Source: CAYWMP01 sp964459445
Lineage (GTDB): Bacteria; Desulfobacterota; DSM-4660; Desulfatiglandales; HGW-15
Length of the DNA stretch: 12,843 nt
Direction of reading: 5' to 3'
Assembly: GCA_964459445.1 (NCBI GenBank)
Contig: CAYWMP010000172.1
Span: forward strand, 1-12,843
Part shown: positions 1-7,239 of the stretch, in pieces
Numbering within the stretch: the first letter of the stretch is position 1
Layout of the letters: the number at the start of each line of letters is the position of its first letter
Notes under the pieces: generated by a model
The model's database searches: none
Told to the model about the DNA's origin: nothing
What the model saw: only the letters and a program-made list of their open reading frames with translations
Program-made: the position numbers and the translations under genes

Positions 1-98
1 AGCCCCTTGAATTAAAGCCATTTCGGAAAGTCTATGTCAGGATATCTGAACTTACTGAAGTATTGTTTTGTAAGCAACAGGCCAAAAGCGTTTTGTTC

Positions 99-139
99 TT
101 GACAAAAAGTACCATTCATATACTTATATAGGAATATTT
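99..139 (+). promoter_or_regulatory. Promoter with palindromic operator, site 1 (upstream of OYE-A)
   Basis: A perfect -35 hexamer TTGACA lies at 99-104. It is followed by TACCATTCATATAC and an imperfect 22-bp palindrome: ATTCATATA (114-122), four bases, then TATAGGAAT (127-135). The arms pair at 8 of 9 positions. The likely -10 is TACTTA at 121-126 (16-bp spacer), inside the palindrome, so a protein bound there would block RNA polymerase. The same arrangement recurs at 4355-4394 and, on the other strand, at 12501-12541. That repetition is the main reason to believe it. The exact -10 and transcription start are uncertain. Confidence 0.75.
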
Positions 140-260
140 TGTGTCAGGACTGGGACTTTATTGACGAAACGGCGCCAAAGCGGAGGATTCTGATTGGACC
201 TAAGGGAATCTTGGAAGACAATGATTTCGAAAACGGCCCATGCAGGAAAGGCGGCATAAC

Positions 261-2210
261 TTGAGGGCGCTCCAACACCTCTTTAGTCCCTTACAGATCG
301 GGGCCATGCTAATGAAAAATCGTATTGTCATGGCTCCGATGGGAACCAATTTGGCCTCCCCCGATGGGGAGGTAACCCAAAACCTGATCAATTACCTCGA
401 GGCTCGGGCCCGGGGCGGCGTGGGGCTTATCGTTACTGAGGATGCCACCATTGGCCCCAGGTACCACTGGAACACCCTGTGTCTGGCTGAAGATCGCTTT
501 GTCCCGGGTTGGAGAGATCTCACACATACTCTCCATGCGCACGGCGCCAAGGTCATGCCACAGATTATGCATCCAGCCTTTAATGCGCCCTCAACCCTCA
601 ATGATGGCGCCCAGCCGGTGTCTGCTTCGCCTATCCCTTCTCGCCTCCTGAAAGAGATTCCCCGGGAACTCACCCTGGATGAAATTCACAACATCATTGA
701 ACAATTCGGTGATGCTGCCCTCCGGGCCAAAGCGGGGAGATGCGATGGTGTCCAGATCCACTGTGCACACATGCATCATCTGCTCGGGGGTTTTCTCACG
801 CCCTATTACAACAAGAGGACAGACGAGTATGGCGGCAGTCTTGAGGGCAGGCTAAGGCTTCCTTTGGAAATCCTTCGACATGTTCGGTCCAGGGTTGATC
901 CGGATTTTGCCATCCTGATCCGTATCTCTGCAAACGAGCATTTACCGGGCGGAATAACGCTTTCTGAAAGCCAAACCATTGCCCCTCTCTTGGTAGATGC
1001 GGGAGCGGATGCGGTTCATGTTTCAGCCGGCACCAGTCTATTGCCAGGAACCGGCGTCCCCCCCACAGGATCCCCTCAGGCCCTGAATTCTCCTCTGGCA
1101 GCGGCGATCAAGCAGGTGGTGGATGTGCCCGTCATTTGTGTGGGACGGATTACCCAGCCCTGGGCGGCCGAAAACGTCATTGCCAGGGGATATGCGGATA
1201 TGGTGGCCATGGGCAGGGCACTGCTGGCGGATCCCGAGTGGCCAAACAAAGCCGCTGCGGGCAACTGGGAGGATATCGCCCCCTGCCTGGGTGAGACCAT
1301 GTGTATGCGGAATCTGGGGTCGCAAAGCTCAATCACCTGCCTCATCAACCCGCACGTCGGCAAGGAAAGGGAAACGCGCCTCGTGCCTGTGAAGGTGGCC
1401 AAAAAAATCCTCGTCATTGGTGGCGGACCTGCGGGCATGACAGCAGCGAACATGGCCGCAAGGCGTAGCCATCATGTGACGTTGATTGAACGCACGTCCA
1501 AGTTGGGAGGGCAGCTCCAACTAGCTGCCTTTGCCCCTGGGAAGCAGGAATACGCCCAGGCCGTACAATACCTTGTCACTCAGGTCCAAAAGGCAGGCGT
1601 CACCGTCAAACTCAACCAGGAGATTACGTATGAAGCGATCACCGCAGACGCACCCGATGCGGTGGTGCTCGCCACTGGAGGGCTGCCCATCATTCCCTCT
1701 AATATCTCCGGCATAGAAGCTGAACACGTCGTGACAGCCTGGGATGTCCTTGCGGGCCGGGTATTCCCTGGGCCTCGAGTCATCATTGTTGGCGGGGGAA
1801 AAGTCGGGTGCGAGACGGCCGACTACCTCGCCCATCCTGTGGACGATATGAACCCTGTGGGAAACAGGATCACTATTCTCGAAATGGAGGACACGATCGT
1901 TCTGGATGACAGGACGCCTTGGAGGAGCCTGCTCATTCAGCGTCTCAAGGGCAAGGGGGTCTCCATCATTACCCGGGCTAGGGTGGCCGAAATCCTGCCC
2001 GACTCTGTGAAGTACATTAGGGACGGGCGCGAAGACTGCTTGAGCAATATCGACAGCGTCGTGATTGCGGTGGGTACCGCTTCCCACAATCCACTAGAGG
2101 ATCCGCTGCGCGATGCAGGGATGCCAACATACGTGATCGGGGATGCCAAGTCCCCTCGAAATGCTCTAGAGGCCATCGCAGATGGCGCTCAAGCAGGACG
2201 AGAAATATGA
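261..2210 (+). CDS. OYE/2,4-dienoyl-CoA reductase-like FMN/FAD/iron-sulfur oxidoreductase (OYE-A)
   Basis: Predicted cytoplasmic NAD(P)H-dependent flavoenzyme of the dienoyl-CoA reductase / trimethylamine dehydrogenase / BaiCD family, whose members usually reduce activated C=C bonds. The N-terminal TIM barrel (about 1-335) has the FMN-side MAPMGTN and the NKRTDEYGG motif. A cysteine cluster follows (C342, C348, C360). A two-dinucleotide C-terminal half has an FAD motif GGGPAGM near 387-393 and an NAD(P)H motif VGGGKVG near 510-516. It ends with the family's GDA...R.A..AI..G pattern. The start chosen is TTG at 261, 649 aa. AGGAAAGG (244-251) precedes it, and the N-terminus then matches the paralogue at 10536-12482 residue for residue in length. 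ATG at 240 adds 7 residues but has no good ribosome site. Odd points: Glu345 replaces the second cluster cysteine, and HCAHMHH (167-173) replaces the usual HGAHGY. Substrate unknown. Confidence 0.9.
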   Translation: MRALQHLFSPLQIGAMLMKNRIVMAPMGTNLASPDGEVTQNLINYLEARARGGVGLIVTEDATIGPRYHWNTLCLAEDRFVPGWRDLTHTLHAHGAKVMPQIMHPAFNAPSTLNDGAQPVSASPIPSRLLKEIPRELTLDEIHNIIEQFGDAALRAKAGRCDGVQIHCAHMHHLLGGFLTPYYNKRTDEYGGSLEGRLRLPLEILRHVRSRVDPDFAILIRISANEHLPGGITLSESQTIAPLLVDAGADAVHVSAGTSLLPGTGVPPTGSPQALNSPLAAAIKQVVDVPVICVGRITQPWAAENVIARGYADMVAMGRALLADPEWPNKAAAGNWEDIAPCLGETMCMRNLGSQSSITCLINPHVGKERETRLVPVKVAKKILVIGGGPAGMTAANMAARRSHHVTLIERTSKLGGQLQLAAFAPGKQEYAQAVQYLVTQVQKAGVTVKLNQEITYEAITADAPDAVVLATGGLPIIPSNISGIEAEHVVTAWDVLAGRVFPGPRVIIVGGGKVGCETADYLAHPVDDMNPVGNRITILEMEDTIVLDDRTPWRSLLIQRLKGKGVSIITRARVAEILPDSVKYIRDGREDCLSNIDSVVIAVGTASHNPLEDPLRDAGMPTYVIGDAKSPRNALEAIADGAQAGREI

Positions 2211-2211
2211 G

Positions 2212-2274
2212 CGCGCATCAACTCTAGTCCTCGATCGACGGGTGGAGAGCGGACTAAAACCATTTTGATGCGCG
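2212..2274 (+). other. Nested inverted repeat between OYE-A and the nitroreductase-like gene
   Basis: A perfect 10-bp inverted repeat, CGCGCATCAA (2212-2221) and TTGATGCGCG (2265-2274), encloses a second 6-bp stem, TAGTCC (2225-2230) and GGACTA (2251-2256). The outer right arm ends directly before the AAAGGAG ribosome site (2275-2281) of the next gene. There is no U-tract, so it is unlikely to be a terminator. It could set the relative expression of the two genes by RNA processing, by stability, or by affecting access to the ribosome site. Function is inferred only from position and pairing. Confidence 0.5.
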
Positions 2275-2289
2275 AAAGGAGAAAAAGAG

Positions 2290-3543
2290 ATGGGCATCTC
2301 AGAACGTGATGAGACCAAAGAGCTTTTCAGCTATCCCCTCCTCGAGGCGATCGCACGCAGGAGAACGCGACGCTTCCCGGTTGGTTGTGCCGTTGAAACA
2401 GGTTCCATGCAATGGAAGAGCGAAAACCCACCTGTACCGTTGAACGACTTCGAACATGCTATTCTGTGCTGGTCGGGCGCTGGATTGACGGGTGCGGTTG
2501 CCAGCGACCTCGCAACGCCCGGCATGGGGAATACATTCTGCAACTGGCTGGGGAGAACAATCTCCAATCCCTGTAACTCACACACGGTCAAACTCTTTTT
2601 CACGAACGACCAGGGCGTCTATTTCCATGATCCCAAGGAGGCCACACAGATCGTTGAGGTCGATACAGAAGCAGATCGCGACAAGATCATGATGTTTTAT
2701 GAACGGGATACGCAAAAGCTCCAGGATAGGCGACTTGTCACCGCACCTGAGGGTGTGCTCAGTGGACAGCATTGGAACATCAACCGCCCTGGGACTACCC
2801 TATTCATGCCGATCGCCAATCTCACGGAGTTATACCTCAATCTCCTCTGCGGTGTCTTTCAAGGCGAAGGGTATCAGATGATCGATGACTTGAAAGGCCG
2901 GCCAGCCGGGATTCAAGAGTGGATAGGCAAGGGCGTGCTCAAGGGTCCCGAAGTCCCTATGTCCTCCTTTGAGGATCTCCTATTCAAGTCAAGCATTGGA
3001 CCGGCCTTTATGAGCATTCAAAACATGCAGTTGGTCGCAGAGGCCATGGGGCTTGGGACGATTCCAATTGGCGGATACACGTCCATCGTCATTCTGGGAG
3101 GAACGCCCGTCAGCAGAGGCCTCGGTTTCCGCTTCGAAAAGGGCAGGGACGGAAAGCCCACATGCGTCGGACTGGACGGCGTTTACGAACCGCTCTGTCC
3201 GCCCTATAAGAGCATGGATGAGGCGGTTGAGGCCTATGTGGCTAAGAAGTTTGGGTCACGAGGTGTATTTGACGCCAATCATGATGGCCTGATGCCCTTT
3301 AAAGACTGGCAAACGGCCCGTATGGGCTATGACAGGCCGACGGAGCAAACCATTGAAATCATGAAAGACTACTGCAACTATGTGTATCAAACCTATGGCC
3401 GCTTTCCCGCCGCCCAGGATGCCATTGTGATGCCCATATGGTTACAGGTCCACCACCTGGAGATGGAATGGTATGAAGCATACCAGGCCGACGGGCTATT
3501 AAACGAGACCCACAGGCGGCATATGGACCTGTGGCATAAATGA
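2290..3543 (+). CDS. Nitroreductase-fold protein, 417 aa, substrate unknown
   Basis: Probably a flavin-binding protein of the nitroreductase-like fold. Near the N-terminus, AIARRRTRRFP (20-30) resembles the FMN phosphate-binding RR.SxR.F of nitroreductases. SIQNMQLVAEAMGLGTIPIG (242-261) matches the family's helix that packs on the flavin (usually NL.LAA.alGLG). At 417 aa it is about twice the size of a classical nitroreductase (about 200 aa). The extra material is a middle insertion and a C-terminal domain with YGRFPA (369-374) and QVHHLE (386-391), which I do not assign to a function. ATG at 2290 is preceded by AAAGGAG (2275-2281), 8 bases away. It follows OYE-A by 79 bases on the same strand and is probably cotranscribed. 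No signal peptide or membrane segment is seen. The fold is fairly likely; the reaction is unknown. Confidence 0.75.
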   Translation: MGISERDETKELFSYPLLEAIARRRTRRFPVGCAVETGSMQWKSENPPVPLNDFEHAILCWSGAGLTGAVASDLATPGMGNTFCNWLGRTISNPCNSHTVKLFFTNDQGVYFHDPKEATQIVEVDTEADRDKIMMFYERDTQKLQDRRLVTAPEGVLSGQHWNINRPGTTLFMPIANLTELYLNLLCGVFQGEGYQMIDDLKGRPAGIQEWIGKGVLKGPEVPMSSFEDLLFKSSIGPAFMSIQNMQLVAEAMGLGTIPIGGYTSIVILGGTPVSRGLGFRFEKGRDGKPTCVGLDGVYEPLCPPYKSMDEAVEAYVAKKFGSRGVFDANHDGLMPFKDWQTARMGYDRPTEQTIEIMKDYCNYVYQTYGRFPAAQDAIVMPIWLQVHHLEMEWYEAYQADGLLNETHRRHMDLWHK

Positions 3544-3574
3544 ATCTCGTTTTACGCAGCGATTGAGATTTTCT
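3543..3574 (+). terminator. Possible weak terminator after the nitroreductase-like gene
   Basis: AATCTC (3543-3548) can pair with GAGATT (3565-3570), with a G-U pair on each side, and TTTTC follows. The loop is about 14 bases and the U-run is short, so the hairpin is weak. It lies in the 74-base gap between two convergent genes, where a terminator is expected. Confidence 0.3.
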
Positions 3575-3617
3575 GCTCCAGGGGTAGGGCCCTGACTGCG
3601 CAACAATGCGAAAGGCT

Positions 3618-4199
3618 TCAAAAGTGCCTTTGAACCGTTCCTTTCACCTGCTCAAGCATTTTCTTTCTGGCTGCATCCGTTGCAGCGACAACGCCTCCAA
3701 AATGCAGATGATCAATAACCTCGATGCCGCTAAATTTCAATATTCCTTCACCTATTTGGGTTCTTATGGCATTAAGAAAGCCATTTTCCTCATATCTCTC
3801 ATTCGTTGCACCGGAGGTTGTTATCAGCATCCCTTTCTTACCTTTCAACAGGCCCTCCGGCACATGGTCCACGACCCTGTAAGCGAATCCAAAAGAGAAA
3901 ACCCTGTCTACATAGCCTTTGAGCATTGATGTGAGAGTAACCCACCAGATCGGCGATATGAAAGTTATACTGTCAGCGCTTCTGACATGATCTTGTTCCA
4001 CTCTCACATCCTCAAGAACAGTGCCGCTTTGAATTGCCAAGAAATCTTCCGCCTTTTGAACCGGATCAAAGCCCATGGCATATAGATCCCTTACAATTAC
4101 CTCATGACCCCTGTTTTTCAATTCCTCTTCGTATGTTCGCAAAATTGCCATATTAAAACTTCCCGGATTAGGATGACCGATCACTAGAAGATGTTTCAT
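3618..4199 (-). CDS. Flavodoxin-fold NAD(P)H:quinone oxidoreductase-like protein
   Basis: A 193-aa protein of the NAD(P)H dehydrogenase (quinone) / KefF / NQO1-like flavodoxin-fold family. These enzymes usually carry out two-electron reduction of quinones or azo and nitro compounds with a bound flavin. Seen: an N-terminal strand and phosphate loop VIGHPNPGSFN (6-16), DLYAMGFDP (38-46), and the family signature ISPIWWVTLTSMLKGYVDRV (81-100) followed by FSFGFAY (101-107). The ATG at 4197-4199 is preceded on the minus strand by a strong AAGGAGG (4207-4213). Length is normal for the family. It stands alone on the minus strand between two plus-strand units, with a different operator from theirs. 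It may protect against quinone-like or electrophilic intermediates, but that is inference. FMN versus FAD cannot be decided. Confidence 0.88.
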   Translation of the reverse strand: MKHLLVIGHPNPGSFNMAILRTYEEELKNRGHEVIVRDLYAMGFDPVQKAEDFLAIQSGTVLEDVRVEQDHVRSADSITFISPIWWVTLTSMLKGYVDRVFSFGFAYRVVDHVPEGLLKGKKGMLITTSGATNERYEENGFLNAIRTQIGEGILKFSGIEVIDHLHFGGVVAATDAARKKMLEQVKGTVQRHF

Positions 4200-4231
4200 T
4201 GATTATCCTCCTTCATTGGATATTATTAGTT

Positions 4232-4264
4232 GGGATATTGAGACATGCATGATATCCCTGTCAA
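4232..4264 (-). promoter_or_regulatory. Candidate promoter with inverted-repeat operator for the quinone-reductase-like gene
   Basis: On the minus strand TTGACA occupies 4264-4259. Directly downstream is an inverted repeat with 7-bp perfect arms, GGGATAT (4232-4238) and ATATCCC (4252-4258), 13 bases apart. It would lie in the spacer and -10 region. The -10 itself is poor (CAATAT-like). This operator differs from the ATTCATATA/TATAGGAAY element of the other three promoters, so this gene is probably under separate control. A further GGATATT (4218-4224) repeats one arm in direct orientation 15 bases away. Confidence 0.5.
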
Positions 4265-4354
4265 GTGTTTTTTGTACTCAGACCCGGCACGCTAGGGCGT
4301 TTTTTCGTCTATCATAGTTAGGGGATCGTTTTTTTGCCAAAAGGGAATTTCGTG

Positions 4355-4394
4355 TTGACAAACATGCTATTCATATATCATTATAGGAACATTT
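4355..4394 (+). promoter_or_regulatory. Promoter with palindromic operator, site 2 (liv operon)
   Basis: TTGACA at 4355-4360 is followed by the palindrome ATTCATATA (4369-4377), TCAT, TATAGGAAC (4382-4390), then ATTT. Aligned with site 1 it has one base fewer between the -35 and the palindrome, and TATAGGAA is identical. A -10 of TATCAT (4376-4381) would give a 15-bp spacer, somewhat short, so the exact -10 is open. It lies about 230 bases before livH. Matches at 99-139 and 12501-12541 point to one shared regulator. Confidence 0.7.
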
Positions 4395-4449
4395 CCAAAG
4401 AATCAACAGGCTTATTAACGTCTCCTTATTTTCTCTTGAGGGCAGTCCA

Positions 4450-4593
4450 ATGGAACAACATTCCCTCTGCTTGACTGATAAGCCCTTTACTCCGTTACTT
4501 TCCTCCATTAGACATCAGTTCTCGTCATTTCGCAGGGGTCAAACGACCGGCGTAGAGCCGAATTGTGGATTTGTGGAACGTGTGGTTTTGTAA
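4450..4593 (+). CDS. Possible small leader ORF, 47 aa, no recognised homology
   Basis: Within the otherwise empty leader between the liv promoter and livH there is an ATG with GAGGG (4438-4442) seven bases upstream. It opens a 47-codon frame ending in TAA, 30 bases before livH. The product begins MEQHSLCLTDKPF. It shows no motif, membrane segment or signal that I recognise. An open frame of this length arises by chance fairly often, so only the ribosome site and position support it. Without it, 4395-4623 shows nothing but a leader. Confidence 0.2.
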   Translation: MEQHSLCLTDKPFTPLLSSIRHQFSSFRRGQTTGVEPNCGFVERVVL

Positions 4594-4623
4594 TCCAGCA
4601 ACATTTGAGAATCGAGGCCTCTC

Positions 4624-5493
4624 ATGCTCCCTGTGAGTGTTTACGCAACGCAGGCCTTGCATGGCATTGTCTACGGGATGTTGCTCTTCCTAGTGGCCTC
4701 CGGACTCACCCTGGTGTTCGGAATGATGAGGATTCTGAACCTGGCCCACGCTTCTTTTTATATGCTCGGCGCCTATGTAGCATACTCCACCCTGCAAGCG
4801 ACTGGGAGTTTCTGGCTCTCGATCTTGGTCGCCCCGGCTGTAGTCGGTGTCCTAGGCGGCCTGGTAGAACGCGTGCTGTTGAGACGGACGGAGGGACTCG
4901 GCCATGTGTACGAATTACTTCTCACCTTCGGCTTGTTTTTCATGATTGGTGAAGCAGTGCTCTGGATCTGGGGTCATTACGCACTGAATGTTCCAGAACC
5001 TGCTTGGTTGAGCGGCTCCGTGCGCTTATTAGGAGCTCGATATCCGGTCTACCGACTTTTTATCCTGGTGTTCTCGACCATCATCTGTTTGGCCATGGCC
5101 CTGGTCCTGCTGCGGACGAGGACTGGCATCATCATCCGATCCACGGTTTCGGATGCCGACATGGTGGAAGCGCTGGGGATTAACACATTGCGGGTAAGGC
5201 TCGGCGTTTTCAGCGTGGGGGCTGCGCTGGCGGCGTTGGCAGGGGTAATCGCTGCACCTTTTCTTCAGGCGGATCCACTTATGGCCGCTGTCATACTCAT
5301 CGACGCCTTCGTTGTTGTCGTCGTGGGCGGGTTCGGTTCGCTGATGGGAGCCTTGCTCGCGGCGCTGATTATCGGCCAAATGCAATCGTTTGGCGTCTTA
5401 TGGTTCCCGGACTTTGCATTGGTCTTTCAGTTCATACTCATGGCCGGGGTATTGATTGTCCGGCCCCAGGGCCTATTGGGCGAGAAGGGATGA
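4624..5493 (+). CDS. livH: Branched-chain amino acid-type ABC transporter permease, LivH family
   Basis: Inner-membrane permease, one of two dissimilar channel subunits of a Liv/HAAT-type importer; 289 aa, normal for LivH. Strongly hydrophobic, with about eight membrane segments. Family motifs seen: SGLTLVFGMMRILNLAHASF (26-45; usually ending NfAHG), ALGINTLRVRLGVFSVGAALA (the cytoplasmic EAA-like loop), GGFGSLMGA and a C-terminal RPQGLLG. ATG at 4624 has only a weak ribosome site. The preceding GAGGCCTC (4614-4621) is self-complementary, so initiation may be inefficient or regulated. The stop overlaps the livM start as ATGA. First gene of a plus-strand operon running to 10503. Because catabolic enzymes share the operon, the substrate may be an organic acid rather than an amino acid (inference). 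Confidence 0.93.
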   Translation: MLPVSVYATQALHGIVYGMLLFLVASGLTLVFGMMRILNLAHASFYMLGAYVAYSTLQATGSFWLSILVAPAVVGVLGGLVERVLLRRTEGLGHVYELLLTFGLFFMIGEAVLWIWGHYALNVPEPAWLSGSVRLLGARYPVYRLFILVFSTIICLAMALVLLRTRTGIIIRSTVSDADMVEALGINTLRVRLGVFSVGAALAALAGVIAAPFLQADPLMAAVILIDAFVVVVVGGFGSLMGALLAALIIGQMQSFGVLWFPDFALVFQFILMAGVLIVRPQGLLGEKG

Positions 5494-6470
5494 AAATTAC
5501 TACTGTCACTGGCGGGGTTGCAATTCTGATAATCACCTATGCCGTCCCATTGATGCTGAATGCTTTGCAGCTTCGGATGGCCATCGAGATCCTCTATTTC
5601 GGCCTGTTCGCTGTCTCTTTGAGCCTTCTCTTGGGCTACGGGGGACTACCCACCTTTGGGCATAACGCCACTTTCGGAGTTGGCGGATACGCGATTGGAC
5701 TGGTCCTGATACACATTCCCGGAATCCCATTGTTTGGCGCGCTCGCGCTAGCTGTGATTATAGGAGCGCTGGTGGGATTCCTCATCGGGTTTTTCTGTGT
5801 ACGACTCCGTGGAGCCGCCATGGCACTGCTCACGTTAGCGTTCAGTCAGTTTCTCTTTGCCATTGCAGTTAAGTGGAGGAGCGTCACCAAGGGAGACGAC
5901 GGTCTGATCATGCCGGTTCCCGACATCACGGTGCCGTGGGTAGGCACGTTGAATATGGGCCAACCCCAGGACTTCTACTGGGTGGCGTTAACGGTCGTTC
6001 TGATTTGTCTCTGGGCTGGCTGGCGCTTTACTCGCACTCCTCTGGGAAAGGCTGTGGTCTTTATGCGTGAAAACGATCAGCGTGCAAGTTTCCTGGGTTA
6101 CAATGTGTTCAGAACGCAGCTCATTTTATTTACCTTTGCCACTGCACTGGCAGCCGGAGCAGGAGCGCTTTTCGCGATCTTTCAAGGCTTTATCTCTCCA
6201 ACCACCCTGGACCTTGCTCTCGGGGCCGAAGTTGTGTTTATGACAGTACTTGGTGGGACGGATGCCTTTCTTGGCCCATTCCTCGGTGCGGGTGTTTACC
6301 TCTTGCTTCAAAATTGGCTGGCAAAGACAACCGAGCATTGGCCCTTCTTCATTGGTCTGATGTTCGTGCTCCTGATTCTTTTCGCGCATACCGGACTAGT
6401 AGGCCTTTTCGACGAGATCGGGGCGCTGCGTTGGCGGATCGCATCGCACCGGAAGAAAGTAAAGGAATGA
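5490..6470 (+). CDS. livM: Branched-chain amino acid-type ABC transporter permease, LivM family
   Basis: Second membrane subunit of the Liv-type importer; 326 aa. Start ATG at 5490 chosen because it overlaps the livH stop (ATGA), follows GAGAAGGG and begins a normal LivM N-terminus. The frame is open 30 codons further upstream, but those codons lie inside livH. Many hydrophobic segments. LivM features: GGLPTFGHNATFGVGGYAIG (51-70; family form is G.vSLGhAaFfGiGAY), then MRENDQRASFLGYNVFRTQ (192-210, the loop contacting the ATPases; family form RENe.RA...G.n....K), and VLGGTDAFLGPFLGA (253-267). The ending RKKVKE is basic and cytosolic. Substrate specificity cannot be read from this subunit. 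Confidence 0.93.
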   Translation: MKITTVTGGVAILIITYAVPLMLNALQLRMAIEILYFGLFAVSLSLLLGYGGLPTFGHNATFGVGGYAIGLVLIHIPGIPLFGALALAVIIGALVGFLIGFFCVRLRGAAMALLTLAFSQFLFAIAVKWRSVTKGDDGLIMPVPDITVPWVGTLNMGQPQDFYWVALTVVLICLWAGWRFTRTPLGKAVVFMRENDQRASFLGYNVFRTQLILFTFATALAAGAGALFAIFQGFISPTTLDLALGAEVVFMTVLGGTDAFLGPFLGAGVYLLLQNWLAKTTEHWPFFIGLMFVLLILFAHTGLVGLFDEIGALRWRIASHRKKVKE

Positions 6471-6471
6471 T

Positions 6472-7239
6472 ATGAATGATATGAAGGTGCTCGAGCTTCT
6501 TGAAATCCATCACGATTTCTCCGGACTTCGAGTGCTCTCAGGGATCAACCTCGAGATCCTGGAAGGGGAGCGACACGCTGTCATCGGCCCCAACGGAGCT
6601 GGAAAATCTACCCTTTTCAACATCATTTCGGGACTCCTCGCTCCATCTCGGGGATCCGTGCTTTACCGAGGAAAGGACATCACGCGCAAGGCCCCTCACC
6701 AGATCACGCGGCTTGGCATTGGACGCTCCTTTCAAATCGTTAACATATTCCCGCAGCTGCCCATGTATGAGAATATCCGCGGTGCTGTGCTGTCGCGACG
6801 CGGCATGCGCCTGAATGCCTGGTCCATATTGGACCAGCAGACTGACGTGGCCCGGGAAACCGAAGAAGTCCTGGAACGGTTCGAGTTGGCGGAGCGACAG
6901 GATACGCCGGCCAGTGCGTTGTCCTACGGTGAGCAGCGGGCGCTGGAAATCGCTCTAACGGTTGCCATGCGCCCGGACCTGATCCTGCTAGATGAGCCGA
7001 CTGCCGGCTTGAACAGTGAGGAGACCCGAAAGGCTGTTGGGCTCATCCGGCGAGTCACCGAAAGGATGACTCTGGTGATGGTGGAGCACGACATGGATGT
7101 GATCTTCTCCCTGGCGGATCGTATCAGCGTCATCTACTACGGCCAGGTCCTGGCAACGGGAACGCCCGACGAGATCAGGGGCAACGAAAAGGTTAAGCAG
7201 GCATACCTAGGGAGGAAGGCCAGTGCTGTTAGAGGTTAA
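6472..7239 (+). CDS. livG: Liv-type ABC transporter ATP-binding protein, LivG
   Basis: Cytoplasmic ATPase of the importer, 255 aa. Walker A GPNGAGKST at 39-47, Q-loop glutamine in RSFQ (85-88), signature LSYGEQ (150-155), Walker B LILLDEP (170-176), H-loop His206 in VEHDMDV. The long helical insert after the Q-loop and the YYGQVLATGTPDEIR C-terminus are typical of LivG. ATG at 6472 is one base after the livM stop, with AAAGGA (6461-6466) upstream. Its 3' end overlaps livF by 17 bases, which implies translational coupling. All catalytic motifs are intact. Confidence 0.95.
   Translation: MNDMKVLELLEIHHDFSGLRVLSGINLEILEGERHAVIGPNGAGKSTLFNIISGLLAPSRGSVLYRGKDITRKAPHQITRLGIGRSFQIVNIFPQLPMYENIRGAVLSRRGMRLNAWSILDQQTDVARETEEVLERFELAERQDTPASALSYGEQRALEIALTVAMRPDLILLDEPTAGLNSEETRKAVGLIRRVTERMTLVMVEHDMDVIFSLADRISVIYYGQVLATGTPDEIRGNEKVKQAYLGRKASAVRG

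Noticed and set aside
1521..2087. 188-aa minus-strand open frame opposite OYE-A
   Set aside because: It lies wholly within a well-supported gene, has no recognisable motif, and reads as the antisense of flavin-domain codons.
4288..4307. ACGC-TAGG-GCGT hairpin followed by a T-run, possible terminator
   Set aside because: The stem is only 4 bp and no plus-strand gene ends upstream of it.
4563..4952. 129-aa plus-strand frame overlapping livH
   Set aside because: It overlaps livH out of frame. The livH frame shows clear permease motifs and membrane segments, and this one shows none.
5400..5489. Upstream extension of livM
   Set aside because: The 30 extra codons lie inside livH and are not LivM-like. 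The ATGA overlap at 5490 is the usual arrangement.
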